64,000 nucleotides of DNA from Sarcocystis neurona (Eukaryota > Apicomplexa > Conoidasida > Eucoccidiorida > Sarcocystidae). Position 1 is the first letter of the stretch; every line of letters starts with the position of its first letter. The position numbers were made by a program, and so were the translations under genes. The stretch spans positions 473,157 through 537,156 of the forward strand of contig KL647300.1 of NCBI GenBank assembly GCA_000727475.1. The letters are read 5' to 3'. This document shows positions 40,601 through 49,603 of this stretch, piece by piece. The notes beneath the pieces are model-generated. The model did not search any database. It was not told the origin of the DNA and saw nothing but the letters and a program-made list of their open reading frames with translations.

Positions 40601-42738
40601 GGCAGCCGGTGGGAGAGGCGCTTGCGCAGCTGCAGCAGCAGGAGCGGCAGGTGCTGGAGCAGAAGCAGCGCGAGGCAGCAGCAGCCCTGCGGCGGCAGCA
40701 GGAGGAGAGCGTCAACATGCTGCAGCAGCGGGGGGGTCTGTCACCGTCGAATCGGCTGTTAAGACCCGACGTGTTCCGCTACGGCAGAGTCCCAGCAGCA
40801 GCAGCAGCAGGACGGGGAGGCAGCAGCAGCACTGCAGCAGCAGGCCGAGGAGCCGCAGCTGACCCCATGAATGAAGAGGACTGGCATCCCCTTGCATCAG
40901 TAGTTGTCCCGCAGGACGTGCCTTGCTGTTGCTGCTGCAGCTGCTCCTGCGCCGTTCCCTCCGCGTCTGGTGACCCTGCGCTGCGGCCAGCGCACGCAGG
41001 GCCGACGCGTTGCGGCTGTCTTTCCGTTGTAAGTAAATCACCCACCCCAGGAGTAGCAGGAAGCTATGTACGAGAATAGCAGCACATGCCGCTGCAGCAG
41101 CAGCGGCGATGGCCAAACTGTCAGACGCACCAACAGCAGCAGCGTCAGGACAGCAACGAAAGAGCAGCAGGAGCATCCCCGCCGCCCGCCAGCCGCAAAG
41201 GCAGCAACAGTCACACACGAGCAGCAACAGCACCAGCAGGAACTGCAGCAACACAGCAACAGCAGTGGCAACAGCAGCAGCAGCAGCAAGAGCAACAGGA
41301 GCAGCAACGGGAGCAGCAACAGGAGCAGCAACAGCAGCATCAACAGCAGCAACAGGAGTAGCAGCAGCACCGCATTCACTTGGGCCAGCGATGTGGTAGC
41401 CGGGACGGTGTACACACGCGGGGCGCCTGCATGCTCTGCGTTTTGTCGTGAGTGTGGTGCTTGCCGTGTACGCACACTGCTGCACTGCTGTCTGTACACC
41501 CGAGGTCCTCGGGGGGCTGCGGGTCTCTCCGTCCGTTGCTGCTTACACAGCTCGTCCTATTGAAAAGTGCGATCAACTCTGCCTGCCGTTGGCACTGCTG
41601 CTGCTGTTGCTGCGGGAGGGGGTTGCTGGGTTCGCTGATGACTTGCACGTGCAGCAGCAGCAGCTGCTGCCGCCGTGTGTCCGGACGTCGGTTTCTGCTG
41701 CCGGTGCTGCTCCCTGGGCAGCTGCTGCCGCAGCCGTAGCGTACGTGCGTTGGGCGTGCTGCTGCTGAACTGCGCTGCGCTTGTCTCGCGTCGGCCCCCT
41801 GCTGCTTTCGGTTCTGCTGCTGCTGCCGCTTCGTCTTCTTCCTCACATTGTCTGCTCGCGCTGCTTGCTGTTCTGCTGCTGACTTTGCTTCCTAATTTCT
41901 CTCGGCTGCCGTGAGGGCTTGTAGCGACGTCGTCCGTGTTTGCCTGCGTTGCTGCTCCTGCTGCTAGGACGGACGGGGGCCTGTGAGGCACTGCTGCTGC
42001 TGCGCCGCGGCTGCTGCAGCAGACGGCTGCTGCTGCTGCGACAACGAGAGAGGAAGCGCCGCACCGCGATGCACCTGCGCATGCAGTCGCTTTCCTGACG
42101 CGGCACCACCGCTCTCGCCATTCTCTTCTTCCTCTTCTTCGCGTGAAACAGCAGCAGCTTGCAACGCTGCAGCAGCAGCAGCAACCGCAGCAGCGTCAGC
42201 CGGGCTGGCAGCTGGTGGTGGAGAAAGCGGAGGAGAAGGAGGAGGAACAGCAACAGCAGCTACAGACGCAGCGACTCGCAGGGCAGAGCTGAGAGAGACG
42301 ACAGCAGCAGAAGCGCCCGCGCTGGGCAGAAATGAAGCATCACGAGGCGCTGAAGCAGGAAGGGGGGGAAGCGCTGCTGCTGCTGCCCCTGCTGTTCTCT
42401 TGACACTTCGTGAGGCAGTCGCCCGGGTTCTCTTCTCTCCTCTGCGACGCGTTATAACGCTGGATAAACAGTACGTAGAAGAAATGCGTGCGGCCGCCGA
42501 GGCAGCAGCACCACACCACACGAGGAGGAAGCCGCAGCACAGCGCAGCCAGAAGCGGCAGCAGCAGCAGCAGTAGCGCAGAGAGAAGTGGCAGCAGCAGC
42601 AGCAGCACGGTCGTGCAGTTTTTCCTGCGGGGTCGCGCGCTTGTCGCGAGGCCGTAGGAGACACGTCTCACCGCTGGGGCGGAGGACCGTCGGGTCCATA
42701 CCGTAATTAAAAGTACTGACATCTGTCTTCCATATATG

Positions 42739-42773
<35 letters not shown>

Positions 42774-45700
42774 GTGTCGCATGCATGTGAGTGTCTACAT
42801 ACTATGTTTAGAAGTACATAGAAATATTGATTCTAACTGCCACATATATATATATATATGCGTGCTAGTGTGTAGCTACTATTGCTCAAGTATTGATATC
42901 TGTCTATGGTATATGTATATATGTATATGCGTGTGAGTGTGTAACTACTGCAGAACCTTCGTATTAAAAGTGTTGGTACGTCTGCTGTGGGTCCTTTTCG
43001 CAGAATTTCAGTTGCTCTGCATCCACGGAAATGGCAGCACCGGATATACACAGCGCGTATGTGCCTCTGCGTTGCTGTGGGGGCGAGGACATATAAATAT
43101 AAATACATATTTGAATGACTTAGACGTATATATATACCCTACATAGAGAGACTATGTACGCATATATATATATGTGTATTGCTTGGAAGTATATATATAC
43201 ATTATAAAGACACAGTTGATATATATATATATATGTGGATGGCTTAGAAGTATCTGTACACCCTATATAGAGAGAGTTGATATATATATATATATATGCG
43301 GATGACTTAAAAGTATATGCATATCCTGTATATATATATATGTGTGGATGAGTTAGTGAAGTACATGTATACGGTATACAGAGAGAATGGACTTTTATAT
43401 ACAAATGGACTGCGGGGATGGTTGGTGATTATATTTCTGTCTCTATATTTGTATATATACATATATGGAGGAATGACATATATAGAGTCCTCCGTATACC
43501 TTTTTACAGAGTGCGTCAGTTCTGCTATATAAACAAGTGGGCTGCAGCGGTGGGTCATTGTCTGCGTCTGTGTACGTGTTTTTCTCTCTTTTTTTCGATA
43601 TAGATGTGTAATATATATACTTACGTGTATACTTACGAGGCATGTATATGTGCCCCTATAGAGAAGAGGTGAACTGCTGCAGATACGTGTGAGTTGCAGC
43701 GATGGTTAAAGTATTCGTGTGTTTGTCTGTCTCTGTGCCTATTTATGTGCTTGCATTTATAGACAAAAGGAGACTCTATGAAATCACAGGTTTATAGTTT
43801 TCCAGAGAATGCCTGTACGTATAGGCACGCAGATGAACTGCAGGTGCTGGTGGTCATGTGTCTCTTTATATTCGGGCAGATGTAGAGGTGTATGTATACG
43901 TGCGTACGTGAGAGAAGCTCCGCGCGCGTTTTTGCTCGGTGACAGCGCAGCACGCCGTCTCTCCTGGCCGCCGCTGCTGCTGCTGCTCGTCGCGCGAGAC
44001 GCGGGGATATGCCACTATTGAAAAAGCGGACACTAAGGATGCGCTTCCGTGCCGTGTGTGCCACTGCCTGCCTGACGTCTGCTGCTGCGCTGCACCTGCG
44101 CTGCTGCTGCTGCTCCTCTCACGGGGGACGCCTGCAGTGGCTGCTGCTCCTGCAGCGACTTCTCTGCGCCTGAGGATGCCGTCATGGGGAGTTCTTTTTG
44201 CTGCAGTTCCATATGGAAGTGTATATATGCACATATATGAATGCATATCCGTATTTGTGCTTACGTATATTGACGTAGTCTATCTATATTTGACTAAATA
44301 TCTATACGTATGTATATATGCAAATGCGAGGCCCGTAGATACCTACGCGAACCCGTACAACAAATATGGATGTCCCTGTTCATAGGAAGGAATGCGTCCC
44401 TTAAGATTCAGCGATATATGTACACATATATAAATGTATCTATATATATATGTGTGTATACGCACGTATATGTGTATGTCTATGTTCGGAGGAGGGCATG
44501 CGTCGCTGCAGAGCCATTCGTATACATATACATGTGTGTGTACATACATGTGTACATATGTGTATGTATGGGTAGCATGGGAATGGGTAGTGTTGCTGTT
44601 GCGTTGGCTGCTGGGATTGCCTCTGTTTCCTGTGGTACACTTGCAGCAGTTGTTAGATTTGCTGCTGCGGCTGCGTCTGCTGGCAACGTACATGCCGTTG
44701 CGCGACCGCTGTTATGGCTGCTGCTGGGGTGCTGCGTATCTGCAGGGGTCGGGTGACGGGAGTGATCACCGCGTTCGATTTGCTGGCGTGTTTGGTGGGC
44801 TACGGCCAGCCGCCGCAGCAGGGAGGGCAGCAGCAGCAGGAAGCGGTTTTGAAGGTTTCTTCAAAAAGTGAGGAAGAAGAGGCAGAAGCGGCGTGCGTGT
44901 GCTGCTGCAGCTGCGACAACCGCACCAGCAGCACGTCGCACAGCGGGAGCAGCAGTGGTCACGGCGCCGTGGTGGGCGCGATGGACTGGGCAGAGTCAGC
45001 ACCAGCAGAAGCAGCAGCAGCAGGAGCAGAGCGTTCGGCCGGAGGAAACGTAGGGGCAGCGGAGGGTAGTGAGGGCCAAGGAGAAGGAATGCACTGTTCG
45101 ATCTGTGAGAACAAAACAGTGGGTGGTGCTTCCTTTTGCTGTTGCAGAAGCAGTGGCATGGCGGCTGTGACTGCCGCTGCTGCTCCGGATCCCGAAGGGG
45201 ATAGTGTGAGGAGTACGTGTTGCAGCTCCAGGTGCTGCTGCCGTTGCTGCCACTGCTGCTGCTGCTGCCACAGCAGATGCTGTCCTGTTGCTGCTGCTCC
45301 TGTTGCTGCTGCTCCTGCTGCTGCGGCCCCTGCGACTCCGGCTGCGGCGACTCCTGCTGTAGCGGCCGCTGCTGCTCCGGCTCCTGCTGCTCCGGCTGCT
45401 GCTGCTGCGGCTCCTGCTGCTGCTGCTGCTGCAGAAGCTTCAAATGACGTGTGCGCTGCGCTGGCTGCAGCGCCCTTGTGGGGGCCGCAGCTGCGAGCCA
45501 GTTCTTCTGCCCGCACGCAGCAGCAGCAACAGCGCTATCGGTATTTACAGCAGCGGCAGGACTCGAAGCAGCAGCAGCAGTACGTCGTGGAACAGCCACA
45601 GCACCAGGAGGCAGAGGCGGCGAAGCAGGTGAATAGTATCTGTGCAGTAGAAGCGCGTCCGGCAGACAGCAGCAGCAGCGGCCCAGAAGCAGCAGATGCA

Positions 45701-45868
45701 GCTGCAACAGAAGAAGGAGGAACTGAAGCGCAGTGTGTAATAGGCAGGCAGCAGCAGCAGCACGAACAACTCGAGGAAGGACCGAAAACTCTAGGAGCGT
45801 TAGCATGGGCGCGGGGCTCAACGCCGCAGCGCAGCGCAGACCGCTGGACGTATTCTCCACCTATATAG
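24675..45868 (+). CDS. AMPK gamma/SNF4-like four-CBS protein, nine exons, hugely expanded
   Basis: This resembles the nucleotide-sensing regulatory subunit of SNF1/AMP-activated kinase. Exons: 24675-25487, 26970-29241, 32555-32639, 34467-34557, 36279-36447, 38410-38477, 40585-41028, 41968-42470 and 44746-45868, totalling 5568 nt and 1855 aa. All eight junctions keep phase. The family core appears in order. CBS1 is DVVPELSKLVVLDTR (about 250-265), AFKEFF (272) and WLYDEESRRVAGFMDVREF (to about 507). The linker and CBS2 follow as HFWR (to 1028), VVYVDPEVRPLDAILLQLRN (to about 1057) and WNVERQAPMMPLSLRVFL. CBS3 is RHRISALPIIDRKG (ends 1144), YTGCFRSEDFLLLA, then NRLDVGQPVGEALAQ (1167-1181). CBS4 is REAVARVLF and RRVITLDKQ, then GRVTGVITAFDLLACL (about 1483-1498). 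Low-complexity insertions of about 180, 455 and 270 residues interrupt CBS1, the CBS1-2 linker and the CBS3-4 region, and a 350-residue Ala/Gln/Ser tail follows. The ATG at 24675 is the first in frame; an extra 5' exon is possible. It could instead be a non-AMPK four-CBS protein, but the WR-VDP-RISALP order favours AMPK gamma. Confidence 0.85.
25488..26969 (+). other. Intron 1 of the CBS gene, microsatellite-dominated
   Basis: Donor is gag|gtagta and acceptor ttttttcccag|gcg, phase 0. The intron is mostly TA/TG/TC microsatellite, including a TC run passing into a TA run near 25614-25651 and repeated tatata blocks near 26336-26352. It has no triplet repeat, unlike the later introns of this gene. 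Confidence 0.8.
27478..28990 (+). repeat. In-frame CAG/GAG arrays inside exon 2
   Basis: This exonic stretch is dominated by cagcag, gaggag and cagcaacag triplets read as Gln, Glu, Lys and Ala. It forms a highly charged Gln/Glu-rich segment of coiled-coil or disordered character between the CBS1 half (ending about residue 525) and the WR motif at 1027-1028. The frame stays open for the whole exon, which argues that the repeat is translated. Confidence 0.85.
29792..30515. repeat. Irregularly spaced diverged repeats in intron 2
   Basis: Four related blocks containing gggtggcggtatttgtatt or close variants occur near 29797, 29980, 30303 and 30460. Each is followed by a gatgtg/tatatgtgtacgtgtg tail, embedded in TATG microsatellite. 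Spacing is irregular (about 160-320 bp). Confidence 0.65.
31798..31920. repeat. 18-bp period minisatellite (gttgctgctactgctact)
   Basis: The unit repeats about five times with few changes inside intron 2. In one forward frame it would read as a six-residue Val-Ala-Ala-Thr-Ala-Thr period within a short ORF ending at 31923, but there is no sign that this ORF is expressed. Confidence 0.8.
33340..34460 (+). repeat. CTG-type arrays in intron 3
   Basis: Sense-strand ctgctg and ttgctg triplets and T-rich runs fill the intron (32640-34466), most densely from about 33655 up to the acceptor of exon 4 (ggggagtgtag|a). Intron 3 splits an Arg codon (AG then A). The donor cag|gtccgc departs from the usual consensus, so this boundary rests on protein homology and phase. 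Confidence 0.75.
34558..36278 (+). other. Intron 4 of the CBS gene
   Basis: Donor is cat|gtaaga and acceptor gcgcggacag|ctc, phase 0. The first part is pyrimidine-rich. The middle has TA microsatellite with a three-fold ttactgggga repeat (35369-35430). From about 35938 to 36262 the intron is a dense CTG/TTG array ending a few bases before the acceptor. Confidence 0.8.
35369..35430. repeat. Short tandem ttactggggatatata repeat
   Basis: Three copies of ttactgggga, each separated by a TA run of different length, start near 35370, 35396 and 35417. Confidence 0.85.
36448..38409 (+). other. Intron 5 of the CBS gene
   Basis: Donor is aaaag|gtatat and acceptor ggtgctgcag|gc, phase 1; the split Gly codon is G plus GC. 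Most of the interior (36550-38100) is TA/TATG/CATA microsatellite with TC-rich patches. Only the final 50 bases carry CTG triplets. Confidence 0.8.
38478..40584 (+). other. Intron 6 of the CBS gene
   Basis: Donor is ggg|gtacgc and acceptor ttgcggcag|aac, phase 0. It begins with a GA-rich minisatellite, then a TC/CTG-rich part (about 38955-39130), then TATG microsatellite (39300-39990). A CTG/TTG array at about 40080-40583 continues into the acceptor of exon 7. Confidence 0.8.
38555..38800. repeat. GA-rich minisatellite (gagacgggaaga)
   Basis: Variants of ggagacgggaaga repeat about every 12-20 bases for roughly 245 bp. The strand is almost free of T, with C confined to the acggg motif, giving strong purine asymmetry on the sense strand just after the exon 6 donor. 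Confidence 0.85.
41029..41967 (+). other. Intron 7 of the CBS gene, mixed CAG then CTG
   Basis: Donor is gtt|gtaagt and acceptor ctgctcctgctgctag|gac, phase 0. The first half (about 41083-41360) is a CAG-type array on the sense strand, unusual for introns of this gene and possibly marking an unplaced or alternative exon. The second half (about 41590-41965) is CTG-type and leads into the acceptor. Confidence 0.65.
42471..44745 (+). other. Intron 8 of the CBS gene
   Basis: Donor is ca|gtacgt and acceptor cgtatctgcag|g, phase 2; the split codon becomes CAG (Gln). It begins with about 140 bp of CAG-type sequence, then TA microsatellite and a diverged tandem repeat (43110-43360), then CTG patches (43975-44150 and 44640-44740). 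Confidence 0.8.
43110..43360. repeat. Diverged tandem repeat, about 45-65 bp period
   Basis: Related blocks with gatgacttag or gatggcttag followed by aagtatat and a TA run occur near 43115, 43180, 43237, 43301 and 43347. Similar looser matches extend upstream toward 42790. Confidence 0.65.
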
Positions 45869-48800
45869 ATAGTAACTTCCTCCTTTTTCTCACTTTCAAT
45901 ATTTTTTTGCACTCGAGAACAACAGTCTTCAGTTTTACGCCAGGAAGTGTGTGCCACGATGACTTTTAAGACACCGCCAGTCTTGCTTTGTACCTCGTCT
46001 TTTGAAATTTGAAGGACAACCGAGAGCTTGCTGACGCGTGAAACAAAACACTTGCGACATTGCGTGTGCCATTGTGACTTCTTAGACAACTGCTAATGTT
46101 CCTGTTACTTGGGAATTTGCCGCGCAAGGAAAACCTTGTTGGCGCGGTAAGCAGCGGATGCGCGCGACTGCTGGACAGAGACGCTTTTTTACTTCGTGAA
46201 CCACCAAAGAAGCGTCGTTCGCACGCGCCTCTTTCCACCAACAAACGTCTTTATGGAGCACGCCACTGTTGGAGAAGGACACCTTTACTTTGTAAATGAT
46301 AAAATCGAAAAAGTGTCGGTTTTGCGCGCCTCTCTCCACCAACAAACGCCTTTGTGAACTACGAGCGCACAGGGACGCCACGTTCCTCCTATCTCAGAAG
46401 GCCTAGAGGCTTCTGCGTCAACATTTCTTTCTCTTTTCTACTGTGACGGGACGTCGCGCGCATTTCCCTAATGAATCTTCACCTGACTCGATGCCGCCAT
46501 CTACTTCAGCACACACTTCTCTCTGTCACTGAGTACGGATGTCCCGAGTGCACGCACTGCCCGTTGCTAATTTATTCTTGAGGGCTCCAGCTGCAGCACC
46601 ACACGCTTTGCTCTTTCACTACGAACGGATGCCACACTGCAGCGTCGTTATGATTCCCATCTACAGGAGAGCTACCATGCAATAAACATACGAGGAAATA
46701 CCATCTCGCTACTACAAGCGCCAGGGTGCCGGTTCGTTAATAATGGATGCCGCGCCGCATTCCTGCGTGTTCCTCGCAACTTAGGGCACACAAGGTAATA
46801 CAAAAGTATTGATAATGACGTATCAATTGACAAGTGGCGCGTTACACACGAAGGACGAACTTCTGCAGTCCTCCTGTCGATTACAAACGAAGTCCTGCTC
46901 TATCACTCGTAGACGCCGCCGCTGCAGTTTGCATAATAAGAAATCGCATAGTGCCTGCGCCCTATGCGCTGAATACCATCTCTTCCTGTTGATAATTGGT
47001 GTCCGCCACACGGCTGCGTACGTCCTATTTTGTGCGTGCCTGACTGCTTCCTCACGGTTGAAAAATGCTGCGTTTTTATCTCCGACGCGCAGAGGTCGCA
47101 CCAGTTCGCAAGTCGCTGTTGACACATCGAGTGTTTCTGTAGTGGACGGATTGATACTGCGTGGCGAGTGTCCTCTGGTCGTGAATGCCGCCAACAATTT
47201 TTTCGCAGAGATGCCTCGCTGGTTCTTGCTTCTCGTTGGTACGGTAAAATAGAGTTATTGCTGGTTGTGCGCACTGATTACGTGCACGTATACATATATA
47301 TATATATATATATATTCTCGAAAATAGGTGTTGCGATATTGCTTGTTCACTACGAATAAACGTCCGTGAATGCCTTTTAGATGTAAAACTCTCGAAGGCA
47401 TCTTTTTCTGCTGGTAGGGAGATTGCCCATTAGCACTAGATGCCATCCTGTCCCTTTTGTCGGCAGATGCCACATAACTTCTTGTTCAGCGAGAAAATTT
47501 ATTGATCTTCGTCAGCAGACGACATGCCTCCTTTAGTAGATAGACACGTCAGGCATTTGTTGAATGCTGCTTGCTCATTAACTGCAGACGACCCCTTCTT
47601 GACTATCGTTAAAAAATCTGCAGCTGTCGGCCATGAGGAATAACGACCACTCTACCGGTATCTCCCGGCTTCTGCCGTTATTAATGGAGCTATCGCTTTA
47701 TCAGGATCAACCGCGCTGTCACAGTACCATGTGCAACGAGTACGGTTTCTTCTCATTGTTGTTTTACTTGATTAGAAGGTGTCACTTCTTTTGTTTTAGT
47801 TTCGAAAAAGGCACCTACTTGATAAGTATACAAAGTGCATATCTTCTTTCGAGTAATCAGCGAAGGTGCACATCCCACTTGTGGCGGTTTGTACGACTTA
47901 ACAGTGCCATCTTGTCGCTGTTTCAACATCAAGGTGAATTGTCCAGTGCGCCTTCACTCGCCTTAAAAGTGTTGACTTGTTTTACCGTGTCCTCACTATG
48001 TTGATATCAGCAGATGCCACATTCTCTTTTGTGTGTCCAGGTAAAAATGTGCGGTATTCCTCTCATCAGAGATCCGGCCACTGCTACGCGTCCACCTTGC
48101 CCAAAGCGAACGCAACTTTTATCCCACGTATGTGTAATTACAGACACTTTCTTGCCTCTTTGTCACTCGAAGATATATGACACCTGTTCGCTTTCATCCT
48201 TGTTTTATTCACGTTCTCTAAGGTTTGGACGTCACTCTTTTGCTCCTCTGGAACACCTAAGAGTCGGTGCTTCTGATCTTTCTCTTACAAGAACGCAGGC
48301 ACATCGCAGCCCTTCACTTTTACCGAAAGCAAATGCAGCTCCATAACCCGTCCGGCGTCGGGAAACAAGGGTATCACAGTCACAACCTTCTAAAACTCAC
48401 AAAGCTTCATCATTTCTGTGTTAGACAGATGGACGCAGCGTGGAACTACGTGCGTCCCTCACAATCTGTGTTGGCAGGGTTTCCTGTCTATCTTTGGAAA
48501 GAAATAATCTGTAGACAATAATTAAGGCCAGTTTCCCGGCGACTGTTTTCCCGTAAACGGCAACTCCTTGCCTTTTCCTGGAAAACCACATCTCCGTTCT
48601 TTACGTTTGAGAAAGAGTGTTGTCACTGACTGAGTCAAAAGCAGACTACAACGCATTCATTCATCACCACCTAGGCTCTCTGTTTACCTCATCATGACAC
48701 CAGTCCCCAGATATGCACTCGGCTCACAGTTTTTAGCTCCTCCATGTAGTGTGCACTTTGTACCTTACCACAATTACGGTACTTGACCTTGTATGTCTGC

Positions 48801-49603
48801 AGACCCTTCATGATGTCGTCACTTTGTCTTCTAGTGCAGCACCAACCCGCAGAAAGCAGCACCAGGAGCAATGCGGACGCGGGAAACTGAAAGGACTGTT
48901 GTCGTACCACCGTGGACCAGAGATCTTAAAGAAATGATAGATAGCTTCCTACGCCGAAAATTATAGCAACACGATATCGAAAAAAAAGTGCAACAGTACT
49001 GTTTCAGCACCCACGTAGCTTATATTCCTTCAGAGTAAGTCTGCAGGGGACCCAAACTTTCAACGGCGACAACCTGGGGACAAAAAAGTCCGGTGATAGC
49101 TACCGCATCCATGACACTGACACTGGTACCAATGTGGGCAGCAGATTCAAACCTCAGCAGCGTGAGCGAATAATGGCAACTACGGAACTCGCTAGAGTTT
49201 CGCGCACTTCTGAGGAGTTGTCATCCTTCTTCAGTCTGATATGCAGGAGCTGCATATTTCCTCTCCCCCCTACAAAGAGAGTGCCGCACAACGCTTTGTG
49301 CGTCTTCATGAAGCACTGTGGACTTCTGCATTTGTCATCCTCTCCCAACAAGGTACACATAGCATCATTCGCGAAAACAGCAAACCTTCGACCAGCAGCA
49401 GCTCCTGCACCATTGATAGTAGACGCACGAGCAGCAGCAGCCCGCAAGAAGAATACCACTTACGTGAAGAGCCCTACAGCAGCAGCTGCTGCTACAAAAG
49501 GAGGATAAATTCTGATGGAGACGAGCTGCTCCGGGTCGCGGCATTAGCTGCCCAACTTTTGCTGGACACGCTTTTTATAACAGCAGTGTAACACTAGCAC
49601 AAC
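45869..49603. other. Intergenic field of diverged short repeats
   Basis: No gene is recognised between the CBS gene and the fusion GTPase. Short motifs recur: ccaccaacaaacg at about 46238 and 46339, cactacgaacggatgcc-like blocks near 46530, 46618 and 46740, and cagatgccac near 47463 and 48008. A related pair, cccaaagcgaacgcaact and ccgaaagcaaatgcagct, lies near 48098 and 48323. Open frames of 60-147 codons are frequent and unconvincing. A plus-strand frame from 49241 to 49591 with CAG-encoded Ser ends 12 bases before the GTPase stop codon and could be a convergent last exon. Confidence 0.45.

Noticed and set aside
40712..45860. Long antisense ORFs (for example 40712-41485 and 44766-45860, minus) rich in Leu, Ala or Gln
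   Set aside because: CAG/CTG arrays are open in most frames. The plus strand carries the conserved CBS segments, so these are shadows.
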